Shown here: in pieces, positions 36,397 to 45,048 of the stretch
Position numbering within the stretch: the stretch's first letter is position 1
Layout of the letters: each line of letters opens with the position of its first letter
Source: Bacteroidales bacterium
GTDB taxonomy: Bacteria; Bacteroidota; Bacteroidia; Bacteroidales; UBA932
DNA: 64,000 bases
Direction of reading: 5' to 3'
NCBI GenBank assembly: GCA_017415715.1
Contig: JAFQFD010000012.1
Coordinates: forward strand, 1 to 64,000
Notes under the pieces: generated by a model
What the model was told of the DNA's origin: nothing
Seen by the model: only the letters and a program-made list of their open reading frames with translations
Databases searched by the model: none
Translations under genes and position numbers: made by a program

Positions 36397-39105
36397 CTAC
36401 TTCATGAAAATAGTTTTGACGATACGCTTGACTTCAGGGATCAGCAGCACAACCGAGGTAACTGCAATTATCCTCCACCAGTCACCTGCGGCAAGTGCAG
36501 CCACGTCGAAGAATCTGCCTAAATGATTGACGATAAGGTACTGACCTGCAAGGATGACCAGAACTATCAGATAGAACGCTCCGCTGAAGCTGTTCTTCGA
36601 GAACATCGTGAGGAAGAACGATCCTTCCGTCCTGTAATTCTTCGCATTGAAGATGTTCCAGAACTGCATCATGACGAACGTAGTGAAGAATATGCCCATC
36701 TCATATCTGGTCATTTCTGCCGATGTCGCACCGATGGTGCCGGCAAGACCGCTCTTTATCGTATCCCAACGGAGAAGCTGAGCGACACTCTGCACATCGG
36801 TGTGAAGCATTATCTCCCACAGCAGGATGAGGACAACAAAGAAGAAGATGCCGCCGAACAGTATCCTTTTGAGCATGGACCTGTCTATGATATGGCTATT
36901 GGGATCTCTCGGCTTGTCATCAAAGACTTTCGGATCAGCCGGAAGCGACGACAATGCCATGGCCGCGAATGTATCCATGATCAGGTTGACCCAAAGCATC
37001 TGGGTCACCGTCAGCGGCGAATCGACACCGAGGAAGGCTCCGACCAGGACAAGCAGGCAAGCACACACGTTGATTGTCATCTGGAAGTATATGAACCTCC
37101 TGATATTCAGATACAAAGAACGTCCCCAGAGGATTGCCTTGTTGATACTTACAAACGAATTGTCCAGAATAGTTATGTCGCTGACCTCCTTCGCACGCGC
37201 CGTACCGTCTCCCATAGAAAGACCAACCTGGGCTTTCTTGAGTGCCAATGCGTCATTTGTTCCGTCTCCTGTCACTGCAACGACCTCACCTCGCTTCTGG
37301 AGAAGTCCCACCAGCCTTGACTTGTCCTCAGGACGCGCTCTGGACAGAATTCGCAGATCGCCTATCACCTCCATCGCCTCATCATCGGACATTGCGGCAA
37401 ACTGCTGTCCGGACAACGATCTTGGCGCTTCGCCATCATCAAACAGTCCGATTTCCGCACCTACATGTTCAGCTGTAGCCGCCACATCGCCGGTCACGAC
37501 GATCACCTTCACTCCCGCACGCTTCCTGCAGGTCTCGATAGCCTCTTTCACATCCGGACGGACAGGGTCCGCGATGCCGACTATTCCCGCAAAGCGGAGG
37601 TCGTCATCGACTCCCATATGCTGGACTGCAAACCCCAAGGTCCTCAATGCATTGTGCTGATACTCGGAAAGACGCTCCCTTATCGACGCCGCCTCTTCCG
37701 CTTCATATGAGCCATAACACATGCTCAGAACATATTCAGGGGCACCCTTCACAAATCTGAACCTCTCACCTGTCACGCGATTGACAGCGATGGTCTCCAT
37801 ATATTTGGTCTGAGTCGAAAACGGAACAAGAGACTCCACTTTGTACATGCCACGGATCTGACGATAATCTGCCTTGTATTCATCTGTAATCCATCTCAGA
37901 AGCGCACACTCGGTCGGATTGCCGATCGCCTGAACGCTGCCGTCATCAGCCACGGACAGGTCCGCTGTGGAATTCACGGAGATTCCATGCATTATCATCT
38001 CCTCGTCACATGCGAACTCCTTAGACAGCACGCTCATCCTGTTCATCGTCAGAGTTCCCGTCTTGTCTGTACAGATGACAGTGGTCGCGCCCATGGTCTC
38101 GCAAGCATGAAGCTTGCGTACCAGATTCTTGACCTTCAGCATCTTACGCATGCTGAGAGCCAGACTTATCGTAACGCTCATCGGAAGGCCTTCAGGCACT
38201 GCGACAACAATAAGCGTCACCGCTATCATTATGGAATTAAGCGTATAGTCAAATATCTGCAGAAGGTCCGAATTATTTGCCGGATCACCATCAAATGCGA
38301 AATAATACACAGTCCTTCCTATGACTATCAGAGCTGCCAGGACATAGCTTATCTTTGTGATCAGATTGCCGAGATCGCCAAGTTGCCTGTTGAGAGGAGT
38401 CTCAACCTCTTCATCTTCCATTATCTTCAGTGCACCTTTACCTTCTTCTGTATCGACACCGACAGCCGTAACCCGGTACAGACAGAAGCCTTCGAGCACG
38501 ATGGAACCCCTGAGAAGAAAATCGGCATCATAGGCCGCTTCTTCTTCGGCCTGTGACTTGTCCTCATACTTCATAGCATAAGGTTCCCCGGTAAAGGCTG
38601 ACTCATCCATCCTCAACTGCTCGCAAGAGAGCACGCGTCCGTCGGCCGGCACCTCGTCTCCGCCTTCCAGGCGGACGATGTCGCCGACCGCCACGTCAGA
38701 CTTCTTTATTGTCATAAGACGAGGCTGGGACTTGTCATTCTTCCTGCGCACCACTTTGACAGGTCTGTCATCCTTGACCTGATTCAGCACGTCGAACTCC
38801 TTGTCCGCCTTTGTCTCGAATATGAATCCGATGCCAGTCGACAGGAATATGGCCATGAGGATTCCCGCAGGCTCAAACAGGAGCTGATAATCGTGGGTAT
38901 GATAGAACTCATAAGCCGTCACTACACATGACAGCCCCAATATCACAAGCAATATTATTATAAGGGGATCCTTGAACTTGTCAAGATATCTGAGCCACAG
39001 CGGACGCTTAGGCGGAGCCGGTATCACATTCTTTCCCACCGCGTCCTTGACTCTATGAGAGGACTCAGAAAGACATTCCTTCCATAAATTATAATCTGCT
39101 GACAT
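36397..39105 (-). CDS. PMCA-type calcium-translocating P-type ATPase
   Basis: Exports Ca2+ (or a related divalent ion) across the inner membrane at the cost of ATP. From the ATG at 39105 the protein has 902 residues: a cation ATPase N-terminal domain, actuator motif DESAFTGEP, VAVPEGLPMSVTISLALSM in helix 4, the phosphorylation site CTDKTGTLTMNRM (Asp near 347), VTGDGTNDALALKKAQVGLS, and C-terminal helices with TQMLWVNLIMDTFAAMALSS. The upstream start at 39147 precedes a near-consensus -7 box (GATATTTG, 39128-39135), so 39105 is preferred. It is embedded between a TerB-domain gene and a kinase-AAA+ gene. Confidence 0.92.
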   Translation of the reverse strand: MSADYNLWKECLSESSHRVKDAVGKNVIPAPPKRPLWLRYLDKFKDPLIIILLVILGLSCVVTAYEFYHTHDYQLLFEPAGILMAIFLSTGIGFIFETKADKEFDVLNQVKDDRPVKVVRRKNDKSQPRLMTIKKSDVAVGDIVRLEGGDEVPADGRVLSCEQLRMDESAFTGEPYAMKYEDKSQAEEEAAYDADFLLRGSIVLEGFCLYRVTAVGVDTEEGKGALKIMEDEEVETPLNRQLGDLGNLITKISYVLAALIVIGRTVYYFAFDGDPANNSDLLQIFDYTLNSIMIAVTLIVVAVPEGLPMSVTISLALSMRKMLKVKNLVRKLHACETMGATTVICTDKTGTLTMNRMSVLSKEFACDEEMIMHGISVNSTADLSVADDGSVQAIGNPTECALLRWITDEYKADYRQIRGMYKVESLVPFSTQTKYMETIAVNRVTGERFRFVKGAPEYVLSMCYGSYEAEEAASIRERLSEYQHNALRTLGFAVQHMGVDDDLRFAGIVGIADPVRPDVKEAIETCRKRAGVKVIVVTGDVAATAEHVGAEIGLFDDGEAPRSLSGQQFAAMSDDEAMEVIGDLRILSRARPEDKSRLVGLLQKRGEVVAVTGDGTNDALALKKAQVGLSMGDGTARAKEVSDITILDNSFVSINKAILWGRSLYLNIRRFIYFQMTINVCACLLVLVGAFLGVDSPLTVTQMLWVNLIMDTFAAMALSSLPADPKVFDDKPRDPNSHIIDRSMLKRILFGGIFFFVVLILLWEIMLHTDVQSVAQLLRWDTIKSGLAGTIGATSAEMTRYEMGIFFTTFVMMQFWNIFNAKNYRTEGSFFLTMFSKNSFSGAFYLIVLVILAGQYLIVNHLGRFFDVAALAAGDWWRIIAVTSVVLLIPEVKRIVKTIFMK

Positions 39106-39185
39106 CTGCTTCCGTTTTTGAACAGTGCAAATATCCGCATTAATCATGCAAGACTGCCACGAAATCCAAGCGTTTGGATTTTAAA

Positions 39186-40622
39186 TCAGAGAAGACGTCT
39201 CCACAGGTCTGAAGACGAGAGCATCCCGACTTCCCTGGAAAGATCCGAACATACGCGGAACGAGGCTATGTCCGCGGCGATTCCATAAGATTTGGATTCG
39301 CTGTCAAAGGAAACGCAATAGCGCTCCGGATCGGCAAGCGCCCCGGAATCAGCAAATCCTTTATTTATATAATTCTTCAGAGAACTCCTGTTCCTGAACA
39401 TACTTTCTATATATCCGAGGAACTTCCTGCCTGATGCCTCTTTTGAAGATACAGCGGAATATATCACTACGGCATTATACACAAGCCGGGCAACCTCGGA
39501 AGCTTCCTTTCGCAATGATACCATGAACTCTTCCATGGAGAACGGACCGTCATCAGGAATGCCTCCCAGATAGTTGAGTGCCTGCTCAAACAGTTTCTGG
39601 CTTACGCCTGCAGCACCATATCTGAGAAGAAGGAGATAGAACGAGCGTGCTTGTGGAGACGACTCGAACGTGATACGAGCCATATCCTGCTCCATCAGGC
39701 AGAACTCGTATCGGTCATCAAGGACGATGCGGTTCACCTTCTTTATTGCTCTGCTCATATAATCATACAGGATCTTGTAGCAGCCCTCATATGATATCTC
39801 CTCGGAGTGATTGTCAAACTTTGAGATGAAAGAGTATATCCTTTCCTTTACATTCTCCCGCATGTCGACTACAAAGAAGTCCACACCTTTGCTCAGGTTG
39901 TTGTCATCATCAAGGGAGTAACTGTCCCTGATCTTGAGCAGGAGAAATGACGATGTGCCCAGAGTACTCACATCAATCTTGTATCTAGAGAGCAGGAAAT
40001 AGAAGAACCCATCCGAATTGACTTCAGAAAGTCGGGCTGCCTCTCTCGTGATTCCCGCAGGAACGAGATACCTCATGGCCTCGTCCAGCAGCTCTCTTTT
40101 CTTCTGTTCGCCACGGAGCACATCCGGGAGATAGAAGAACTCAAGCCCGAGGTCATTCAATGACTTTGTGACCAGAAGCTTGTCATATTCGTTATCAAAA
40201 AGCCGATGTACTTCGGCATTAGGGGACGATTCGAGATAAAGTATCTGCTTCAGCGAAGTCTCGTCCATGACTCCGGATGAAGACACGACATTGCACCAGT
40301 CCCTGGTCTGCGGATTAAGCGACATGTAGACAGACGTAAACAATATGTTTTCGTCATAGTCTATGTCATTGTCGACACACATGACCTCGGACAGGATGCC
40401 AAGCACTGCCTCTGCAGAATACGAATCAAGCTCCTTCAGGCTGCTGACAGCCTGTTGGAGCGTGATGTAATGTATTCTGTCAAGATCGTCCTGCGAAAGC
40501 TCAAAGCGCTCACGCAGAGAAGACAATATGCCGACTTCCCCGCCGTGTATCCTGCCGTCAGCCTTTACAAGGTCGACGGCGATACGCAGAACGGCAAGCT
40601 TGTTCAGATATGTCAGATGCAT
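39186..40622 (-). CDS. TerB-domain protein of unknown function
   Basis: A 478-residue soluble, mostly helical protein. The first 120 residues carry two acidic metal-site motifs, VKADGRIHGGEVGIL and MCVDNDIDYDENILF, which match the TerB fold (tellurite-resistance/stress family). The rest (about 130-478) is not recognised; it is helix-rich with a Glu/Asp-heavy centre (YSLDDDNNLSKGVDFFVVD) and no membrane segment. The start codon overlaps the stop of the YbjN-like gene by one base (TAATG), so the two are translationally coupled. TerB proteins are associated with metal sensing, which fits the Ca2+ ATPase downstream; the link is inferred. Confidence 0.65.
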   Translation of the reverse strand: MHLTYLNKLAVLRIAVDLVKADGRIHGGEVGILSSLRERFELSQDDLDRIHYITLQQAVSSLKELDSYSAEAVLGILSEVMCVDNDIDYDENILFTSVYMSLNPQTRDWCNVVSSSGVMDETSLKQILYLESSPNAEVHRLFDNEYDKLLVTKSLNDLGLEFFYLPDVLRGEQKKRELLDEAMRYLVPAGITREAARLSEVNSDGFFYFLLSRYKIDVSTLGTSSFLLLKIRDSYSLDDDNNLSKGVDFFVVDMRENVKERIYSFISKFDNHSEEISYEGCYKILYDYMSRAIKKVNRIVLDDRYEFCLMEQDMARITFESSPQARSFYLLLLRYGAAGVSQKLFEQALNYLGGIPDDGPFSMEEFMVSLRKEASEVARLVYNAVVIYSAVSSKEASGRKFLGYIESMFRNRSSLKNYINKGFADSGALADPERYCVSFDSESKSYGIAADIASFRVCSDLSREVGMLSSSDLWRRLL

Positions 40623-40990
40623 TATTCTCCGAACTGGTTATATGCATGCTGGAGGATACGGAGAGCGCGAGGTACCAGGTCGCTGAACACCGGAGTAGAG
40701 TCGATGAGCATCTCGCAATAGAGCCATACAGACTCGTCGTTCACAAGACTTGCCTTGGCCACCTTGACACCTGCATTCATCTTGTCCATCGCCCTGTAGA
40801 CGAAATCCCTGTTTTCATCATTCACGTCATAGATTCCCGGCATCACAAGCTGGAAGAACTCTGGATCTTCATCATTGTTGAAGTAAACGAAATTCTTCAT
40901 CTGGTAACGGAATGTAATACCGAAAGACTCTTCGGTAGGCTGAAGGCCTTCGCTGCGAAGGTACTCCAGCATCTTTTTAGTGTTGCTCAT
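40622..40990 (-). CDS. YbjN-like small protein B
   Basis: An uncharacterised 122-residue protein, paralogue of the one at 34203 (shared LPG(I)YDVNDENRD-type motif and C-terminal LVPRALRILQHA helix). It opens with MSNTKKMLEYLRSEGLQPTE and has alternating strands NFVYFNND and FFQLVMPGI, again reminiscent of YbjN/secretion-chaperone folds. It is coupled to the TerB-domain gene and starts 24 bp after pgi. Two diverged copies at the two ends of the same gene set suggest distinct partners, for example TerB protein and kinase-AAA+. Confidence 0.65.
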   Translation of the reverse strand: MSNTKKMLEYLRSEGLQPTEESFGITFRYQMKNFVYFNNDEDPEFFQLVMPGIYDVNDENRDFVYRAMDKMNAGVKVAKASLVNDESVWLYCEMLIDSTPVFSDLVPRALRILQHAYNQFGE

Positions 40991-41014
40991 AATCTGAAGT
41001 TTATTGTAGTTATG

Positions 41015-42355
41015 TTAGAGTCTGGCCTTAAGCGCCTCTGCCTGAGCCTCGTATCCAGGCTTGCCAAGAAGGGCGAACATGTTCTTCTTGTATGCCTCCA
41101 CGCCAGGCTGGTCAAACGGATTCACGCCAAGGATGTAGCCGCTGATTCCGCATGCCTTCTCGAAGAAGTAGAAAAGGGCTCCGAGGTTATGCTCGTCGAT
41201 GCACTCGATAGAGAGCGAGAGCTGAGGTACGCCGCCGTCGATGTGAGCGAGCTTTGTTCCGAGTTCTGCCATCGCGTTGCACTCCTCCACGTGCTTTCCT
41301 GCAAGGAAGTTAAGACCGTCGAGATTCTGAGGATCGCTCTCGATGAGCATAGAGCGTCTGCTCTTCTCCACTGTAACAACAGTCTCCATGAGGGTGCGCT
41401 CACCGTCCTGGATGTACTGGCCCATAGAGTGAAGGTCTGTGGTGAAGTTCACTGATGCCGGGAAGATGCCGAGGCCGTCCTTGCCTTCAGACTCTCCGTA
41501 GAGCTGCTTCCACCACTCGCCGAGGTATGTGAGCTTAGGGTTATATGCAACGAGGATCTCGATCTTCTTGCCCTGTGCATAAAGTGCGTTACGCATTGCG
41601 GCATACTGCACTGCAGGGTTGCACTCGCACTTCTTCGCGCAGAGCTCCTCCATCTCGAGGGCTCCCTGGAGCATTGCGTTCATGTCGAATCCTGCGAGAA
41701 CTATAGGGAGGATTCCTACCGGAGTGAGCACTGAGAAGCGTCCTCCTACGTTGTCCTCGATCACGAATGTCTTGTATCCCTCCTGGGTAGAAAGCGACTT
41801 GAGGGCTCCGCGGGCCTTGTCAGTAACAGCCACGATGCGCTCTGCAGCCTCTGCCTTTCCGTATGTATCCTCAAGATATTTCTTCACGAGGCGGAATGCC
41901 ACTGCAGGCTCCGTTGTGGTACCTGACTTCGAGATCACCACGCATGCTGCGTTTCTCTCCTGCACGAGATCCATGAGCTCGCACATATATTCTTCTGAAA
42001 GGTTCTGTCCCGCGAATACGATTTCAGGAGCAGCGCCCTTTGTCTTGAGCTGCTTTGCGAACTGATGCGAAAGAGCCTCGAGAGCGCACTTTGCGCCGAG
42101 ATATGAACCTCCGATGCCGATGACCACGACGAGATCCACGCCCTTTGCCTTCCATGCATCCCTTACCGCCTCGCACTCAGCGACAAGACCGCTTTTGAGA
42201 GTCTCTGAAGGAAGATGCTTCCATCCGAGGAAGTCATTTCCCTTGCCGGTCTCGTTTTCAAGAACTTCAAGAGCTGCGAGAGCCTTCTCTACATATGCCT
42301 GATATTCTGCATCTTTTACAAAGGAGCTGCAACCTCCAAGATTTACCTTTACCAT
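41015..42355 (-). CDS. pgi: glucose-6-phosphate isomerase
   Basis: Interconverts glucose-6-phosphate and fructose-6-phosphate. The 446-residue protein is of the short bacterial type: VVIGIGGSYLGAKCALEAL, VVISKSGTTTEPAVAFRLV, the substrate-site GGRFSVLTPVGILPIVLAGF and the C-terminal LGVNPFDQPGVEAYKKNMFA. It is first in the long minus-strand run that ends with manA and an Hsp15-like gene, so two hexose-phosphate isomerases bracket the kinase-AAA+/TerB set. No exact -7 box was found upstream. Confidence 0.96.
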   Translation of the reverse strand: MVKVNLGGCSSFVKDAEYQAYVEKALAALEVLENETGKGNDFLGWKHLPSETLKSGLVAECEAVRDAWKAKGVDLVVVIGIGGSYLGAKCALEALSHQFAKQLKTKGAAPEIVFAGQNLSEEYMCELMDLVQERNAACVVISKSGTTTEPAVAFRLVKKYLEDTYGKAEAAERIVAVTDKARGALKSLSTQEGYKTFVIEDNVGGRFSVLTPVGILPIVLAGFDMNAMLQGALEMEELCAKKCECNPAVQYAAMRNALYAQGKKIEILVAYNPKLTYLGEWWKQLYGESEGKDGLGIFPASVNFTTDLHSMGQYIQDGERTLMETVVTVEKSRRSMLIESDPQNLDGLNFLAGKHVEECNAMAELGTKLAHIDGGVPQLSLSIECIDEHNLGALFYFFEKACGISGYILGVNPFDQPGVEAYKKNMFALLGKPGYEAQAEALKARL

Positions 42356-42466
42356 AATTCTGCAATTATTACAATTTATACGTTCCTAACCTTAAACAAA
42401 GCCTCCGCCGAGGCACATCAAAGGCAAAGTTAACATTTTTTAAACAAACTCTATTAAATAAATGAC

Positions 42467-42474
42467 TATATTTG
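42467..42474 (+). promoter_or_regulatory. -7 box of the phosphodiesterase gene
   Basis: TATATTTG, 23 bp upstream of the ATG at 42498. It excludes an in-frame start at 42462, which would precede transcription. Confidence 0.5.
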
Positions 42475-42497
42475 CTGTCACTAAGACAATTCAGATT

Positions 42498-43304
42498 ATG
42501 AGAAAGGCAATATTGGTCATTTCAGCACTTGCGGCCCTGCTCTCGATTCCGGCAGAGGCCTATGCACAGAAGCAGACAGGCATCGTAGCACACCGAGGAT
42601 TCTGGAACTGCGATGAAGCGGGACATGCAAAGAACTCCGTAGCAGCTCTCCGCTGCGCGCAGGAGGCCGGCTTCTGGGGCAGCGAGTTCGACGTCAACAT
42701 GACTTCTGACGGTGAGCTCATAGTATATCATGACAGCGATGTAGAAGGCAAGAAGATAGAAGAACACCCATATTCGGAATTCAAGGACTTCAAGATAGCC
42801 AACGGAGAGACCATCCCTACCATAGACCAATACCTCGAGCAGGGTAAGAAATACCCTGAAACCATGCTTGTATACGAGCTCAAGCCTCATTCATGCGGCG
42901 AAGTAGAAGACAGATTCGTGGAAATCACATACAAGAAGCTCGAAGAGCACGGGCTCATGGACCCGGAGAGAGTGATGTTCATATCGTTCAGTCTGCACAT
43001 GTGCGAGAAGATCGCAAAGGAGCATCCGGAATTCACAGTGCAGTTCCTCGGCTCAAGCAAGAATCCGGAAGAGCTCGCAAAAATGGGCATCAACGGAGTA
43101 GACTACAACCACATGGTGTTCACCTTATATAAGAAATGGTACAGGCTCGCCCGCAAGAATGACATGAGCGTGAACGCATGGACCGTGAACAAGGACGGCG
43201 ACATGAGGAGGATGCTCAAGCTCGGAGTCGACCAGCTGACCACGGACAACCCTCTGGAAGCCAGGGCGATAATGAAAGACATGAAAATAACCGAACTCAA
43301 ATAG
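42498..43304 (+). CDS. secreted glycerophosphodiester phosphodiesterase
   Basis: Splits glycerophosphodiesters into alcohol and glycerol-3-phosphate, probably in the periplasm. From 42498 the protein has 268 residues and a signal peptide (MRKAILVISALAALLSIPAE, cleaved near AYA-QK). GDPD motifs are present: VAHRGFWNCDEAGHAKNS, GSEFDVNMTSDGELIVYHDS with the metal ligands Glu and Asp and catalytic His, YELKPHSCGE, VNAWTVNKDGDMRRML and LTTDNP at the end. It is a single gene between pgi and umuC. Confidence 0.93.
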   Translation: MRKAILVISALAALLSIPAEAYAQKQTGIVAHRGFWNCDEAGHAKNSVAALRCAQEAGFWGSEFDVNMTSDGELIVYHDSDVEGKKIEEHPYSEFKDFKIANGETIPTIDQYLEQGKKYPETMLVYELKPHSCGEVEDRFVEITYKKLEEHGLMDPERVMFISFSLHMCEKIAKEHPEFTVQFLGSSKNPEELAKMGINGVDYNHMVFTLYKKWYRLARKNDMSVNAWTVNKDGDMRRMLKLGVDQLTTDNPLEARAIMKDMKITELK

Positions 43305-43328
43305 GTTCATGGAGGTGCGCCGGCGATG

Positions 43329-44594
43329 CTAGCGCACCTCTATTATATCTTCCAGCGAAGTTGTATACAGTCTGGAGCGGAAGTCGCTCCTGATGCCGTC
43401 AGCGAAATGTCCCGGGCGCTGTGAGGCAAGACGCAGCATCGAGGATCCGGCCTGCCCGTTCACGGCATCCATTACCGCCGACAGACGGTCCTGCCTGCTG
43501 CGGAGTTCTTCATCAAAGCCGAATATCGTGCCCTGGATTTCATCCGCCGGCACAATATTGCTCACGATCACGCCGGCTTTCTTATATTGATAGCCTGGTC
43601 TATATATAGTCCTGAGGCACTTCATTGCCGTTCCGACAATCTCCTGCGCGCTGTTTGCCGCCACATCCAGACGTATAGTGGCAGATGGGAAATACTGTTT
43701 CAGGTCGTCACGGAACCTGTTGGTATACATGAACACCGTCACATCATACGCCGCCGACTTTTCCCTGCGCAGCTTGGAAGCACATAAGGCTGCGAAATCC
43801 GACACTCTCAAGGCCAGTTCCTGCACGTCCTCGATCATATCTGCAAAAGACCTCGATGTACATATGGACTTGCGTCTGTCTTCATTCTCCTCCGTCACAC
43901 AGGCATTGCCGTTCAGCTCCTCCCAGATTTTCAGGCCGTTCACTCCAAGATTTGCGGAAACCCATTCGCGAGGGCGCCGAGCGAAGTCCAGAGCCGTGAC
44001 AACACCCCACCCCTGCATCTTAGGCACAAGTCTGCGCCCGACACCCCACACCTCGCCTATCGGGCTCATTTCCAATGCCTTGACGCGCTTGCTGTCATCA
44101 TCCATCATGCACACTCCCTTATATCCCTTATAGGTCTTTGCAAAGTGGCTGGCAAGCTTGGCCAGGGTCTTCGTGGGAGCGACGCCGATGCTAACCGGCA
44201 CACCGACCCACCTGCGCACCTTGGCCACAAGGTCACGACATAACTTCTGCATCTCACAAGGCTTCACTCCTTCCAGATGAAGGAACGCCTCGTCAATGGA
44301 GTATATCTCGATATGCGGGACAGCATCAGAGAGGATTGACATCACACGGGAAGAAAGGTCTCCATACAGAGCATAGTTGGATGAAAACGCATGCAGTCTG
44401 CCCTGCTCCACCAGGTGCTTGACCTGAAAGAACGGAGTGCCCATCTTTATGCCCATAGCCTTGCTTTCGTTGCTGCGCGCGACGACGCAACCGTCATTGT
44501 TGGAAAGCACAACGACAGGTTTTCCGTCCAGGTCGGGCCGGAAGACCCTCTCGCATGAGACGAAGAAGTTATTGCAGTCAACGAGCGCGTACAT
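43329..44594 (-). CDS. umuC: UmuC-type Y-family DNA polymerase
   Basis: Translesion polymerase subunit that copies across damaged DNA. The 421-residue protein has the Y-family start YALVDCNNFFVSCERVFRPD (metal Asp), VVLSNNDGCVVARS, EIYSIDEAFLHLEG with catalytic Asp-Glu, VSIGVAPTKTLAKLASHFAK and a C-terminal little-finger domain. It overlaps the end of umuD by 17 bases, so the two are translated together as in other umuDC operons. Confidence 0.95.
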   Translation of the reverse strand: MYALVDCNNFFVSCERVFRPDLDGKPVVVLSNNDGCVVARSNESKAMGIKMGTPFFQVKHLVEQGRLHAFSSNYALYGDLSSRVMSILSDAVPHIEIYSIDEAFLHLEGVKPCEMQKLCRDLVAKVRRWVGVPVSIGVAPTKTLAKLASHFAKTYKGYKGVCMMDDDSKRVKALEMSPIGEVWGVGRRLVPKMQGWGVVTALDFARRPREWVSANLGVNGLKIWEELNGNACVTEENEDRRKSICTSRSFADMIEDVQELALRVSDFAALCASKLRREKSAAYDVTVFMYTNRFRDDLKQYFPSATIRLDVAANSAQEIVGTAMKCLRTIYRPGYQYKKAGVIVSNIVPADEIQGTIFGFDEELRSRQDRLSAVMDAVNGQAGSSMLRLASQRPGHFADGIRSDFRSRLYTTSLEDIIEVR

Positions 44595-44979
44595 TCTTTA
44601 TTACATAGGTGACAATGCCCCACACCTTGAAATCCGTATCCTCACCGACTTCTATTGAAGGATAGCGGTCGTTTGCGGGCTGAAGGGTGAGGCCGCCCGG
44701 ATGAAAGCGAAGATATTTCAGCGTGAACTCTCCGTCCACAAAGCACACCGCCATATCCCCCTCCTGCGGTTCCAGCGACTTGTCTATCACAAGGATATCT
44801 CCCTCGTCAACACCTGCATCTATCATGGAATCACCCACCACGCGACCATAAAAGGTCGCTGCAGGGTGCCTCACAAGTTCCTTGTTCAGGTCGATTGCCT
44901 GAGTCATATAATCGGTCGCAGGCGAAGGGAAGCCGGCGTGTATCCCCGACTGCGCCATACCGCATTTCACATCATCCAT
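44578..44979 (-). CDS. umuD: UmuD-type self-cleaving peptidase (S24)
   Basis: Accessory subunit of the translesion polymerase, activated by RecA-stimulated self-cleavage. The 133-residue protein has the Ala15-Gly16 cleavage pair in SGIHAGFPSPATDY, catalytic Ser 51 in RVVGDSMIDAGV and Lys 88 in GEFTLKYLRF. There is no HTH domain, which separates it from LexA. A -7 box (TATTTTTG, minus strand, 45000-45007) is 21 bp upstream, in a 69-bp region shared with a divergent gene. Confidence 0.94.
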   Translation of the reverse strand: MDDVKCGMAQSGIHAGFPSPATDYMTQAIDLNKELVRHPAATFYGRVVGDSMIDAGVDEGDILVIDKSLEPQEGDMAVCFVDGEFTLKYLRFHPGGLTLQPANDRYPSIEVGEDTDFKVWGIVTYVIKNVRAR

Positions 44980-44999
44980 ATTGCCTTGTCTTTACTGCA

Positions 45000-45036
45000 C
45001 AAAAATAACAAGAATATCGTATCTTTGTCTGGACAA
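45000..45036. promoter_or_regulatory. divergent promoters and palindrome between umuD and the GNAT-like gene
   Basis: Minus-strand -7 box TATTTTTG (45000-45007) serves umuD; plus-strand TATCTTTG (45020-45027) serves the gene at 45049. An inverted repeat TTGTC-TG-GACAA spans 45025-45036, overlapping the plus -7 box and lying within reach of the umuD promoter. Another TTGTC is at 44986-44990. The palindrome is a candidate SOS or damage-response operator; this is inferred. Confidence 0.5.
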
Positions 45037-45048
45037 GGACATGAAGTT

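Noticed and set aside
44701-45048. Upstream extension of the GNAT-like gene across umuD
   Set aside because: The promoter box at 45020-45027 lies inside it, and the extension is antisense to umuD.
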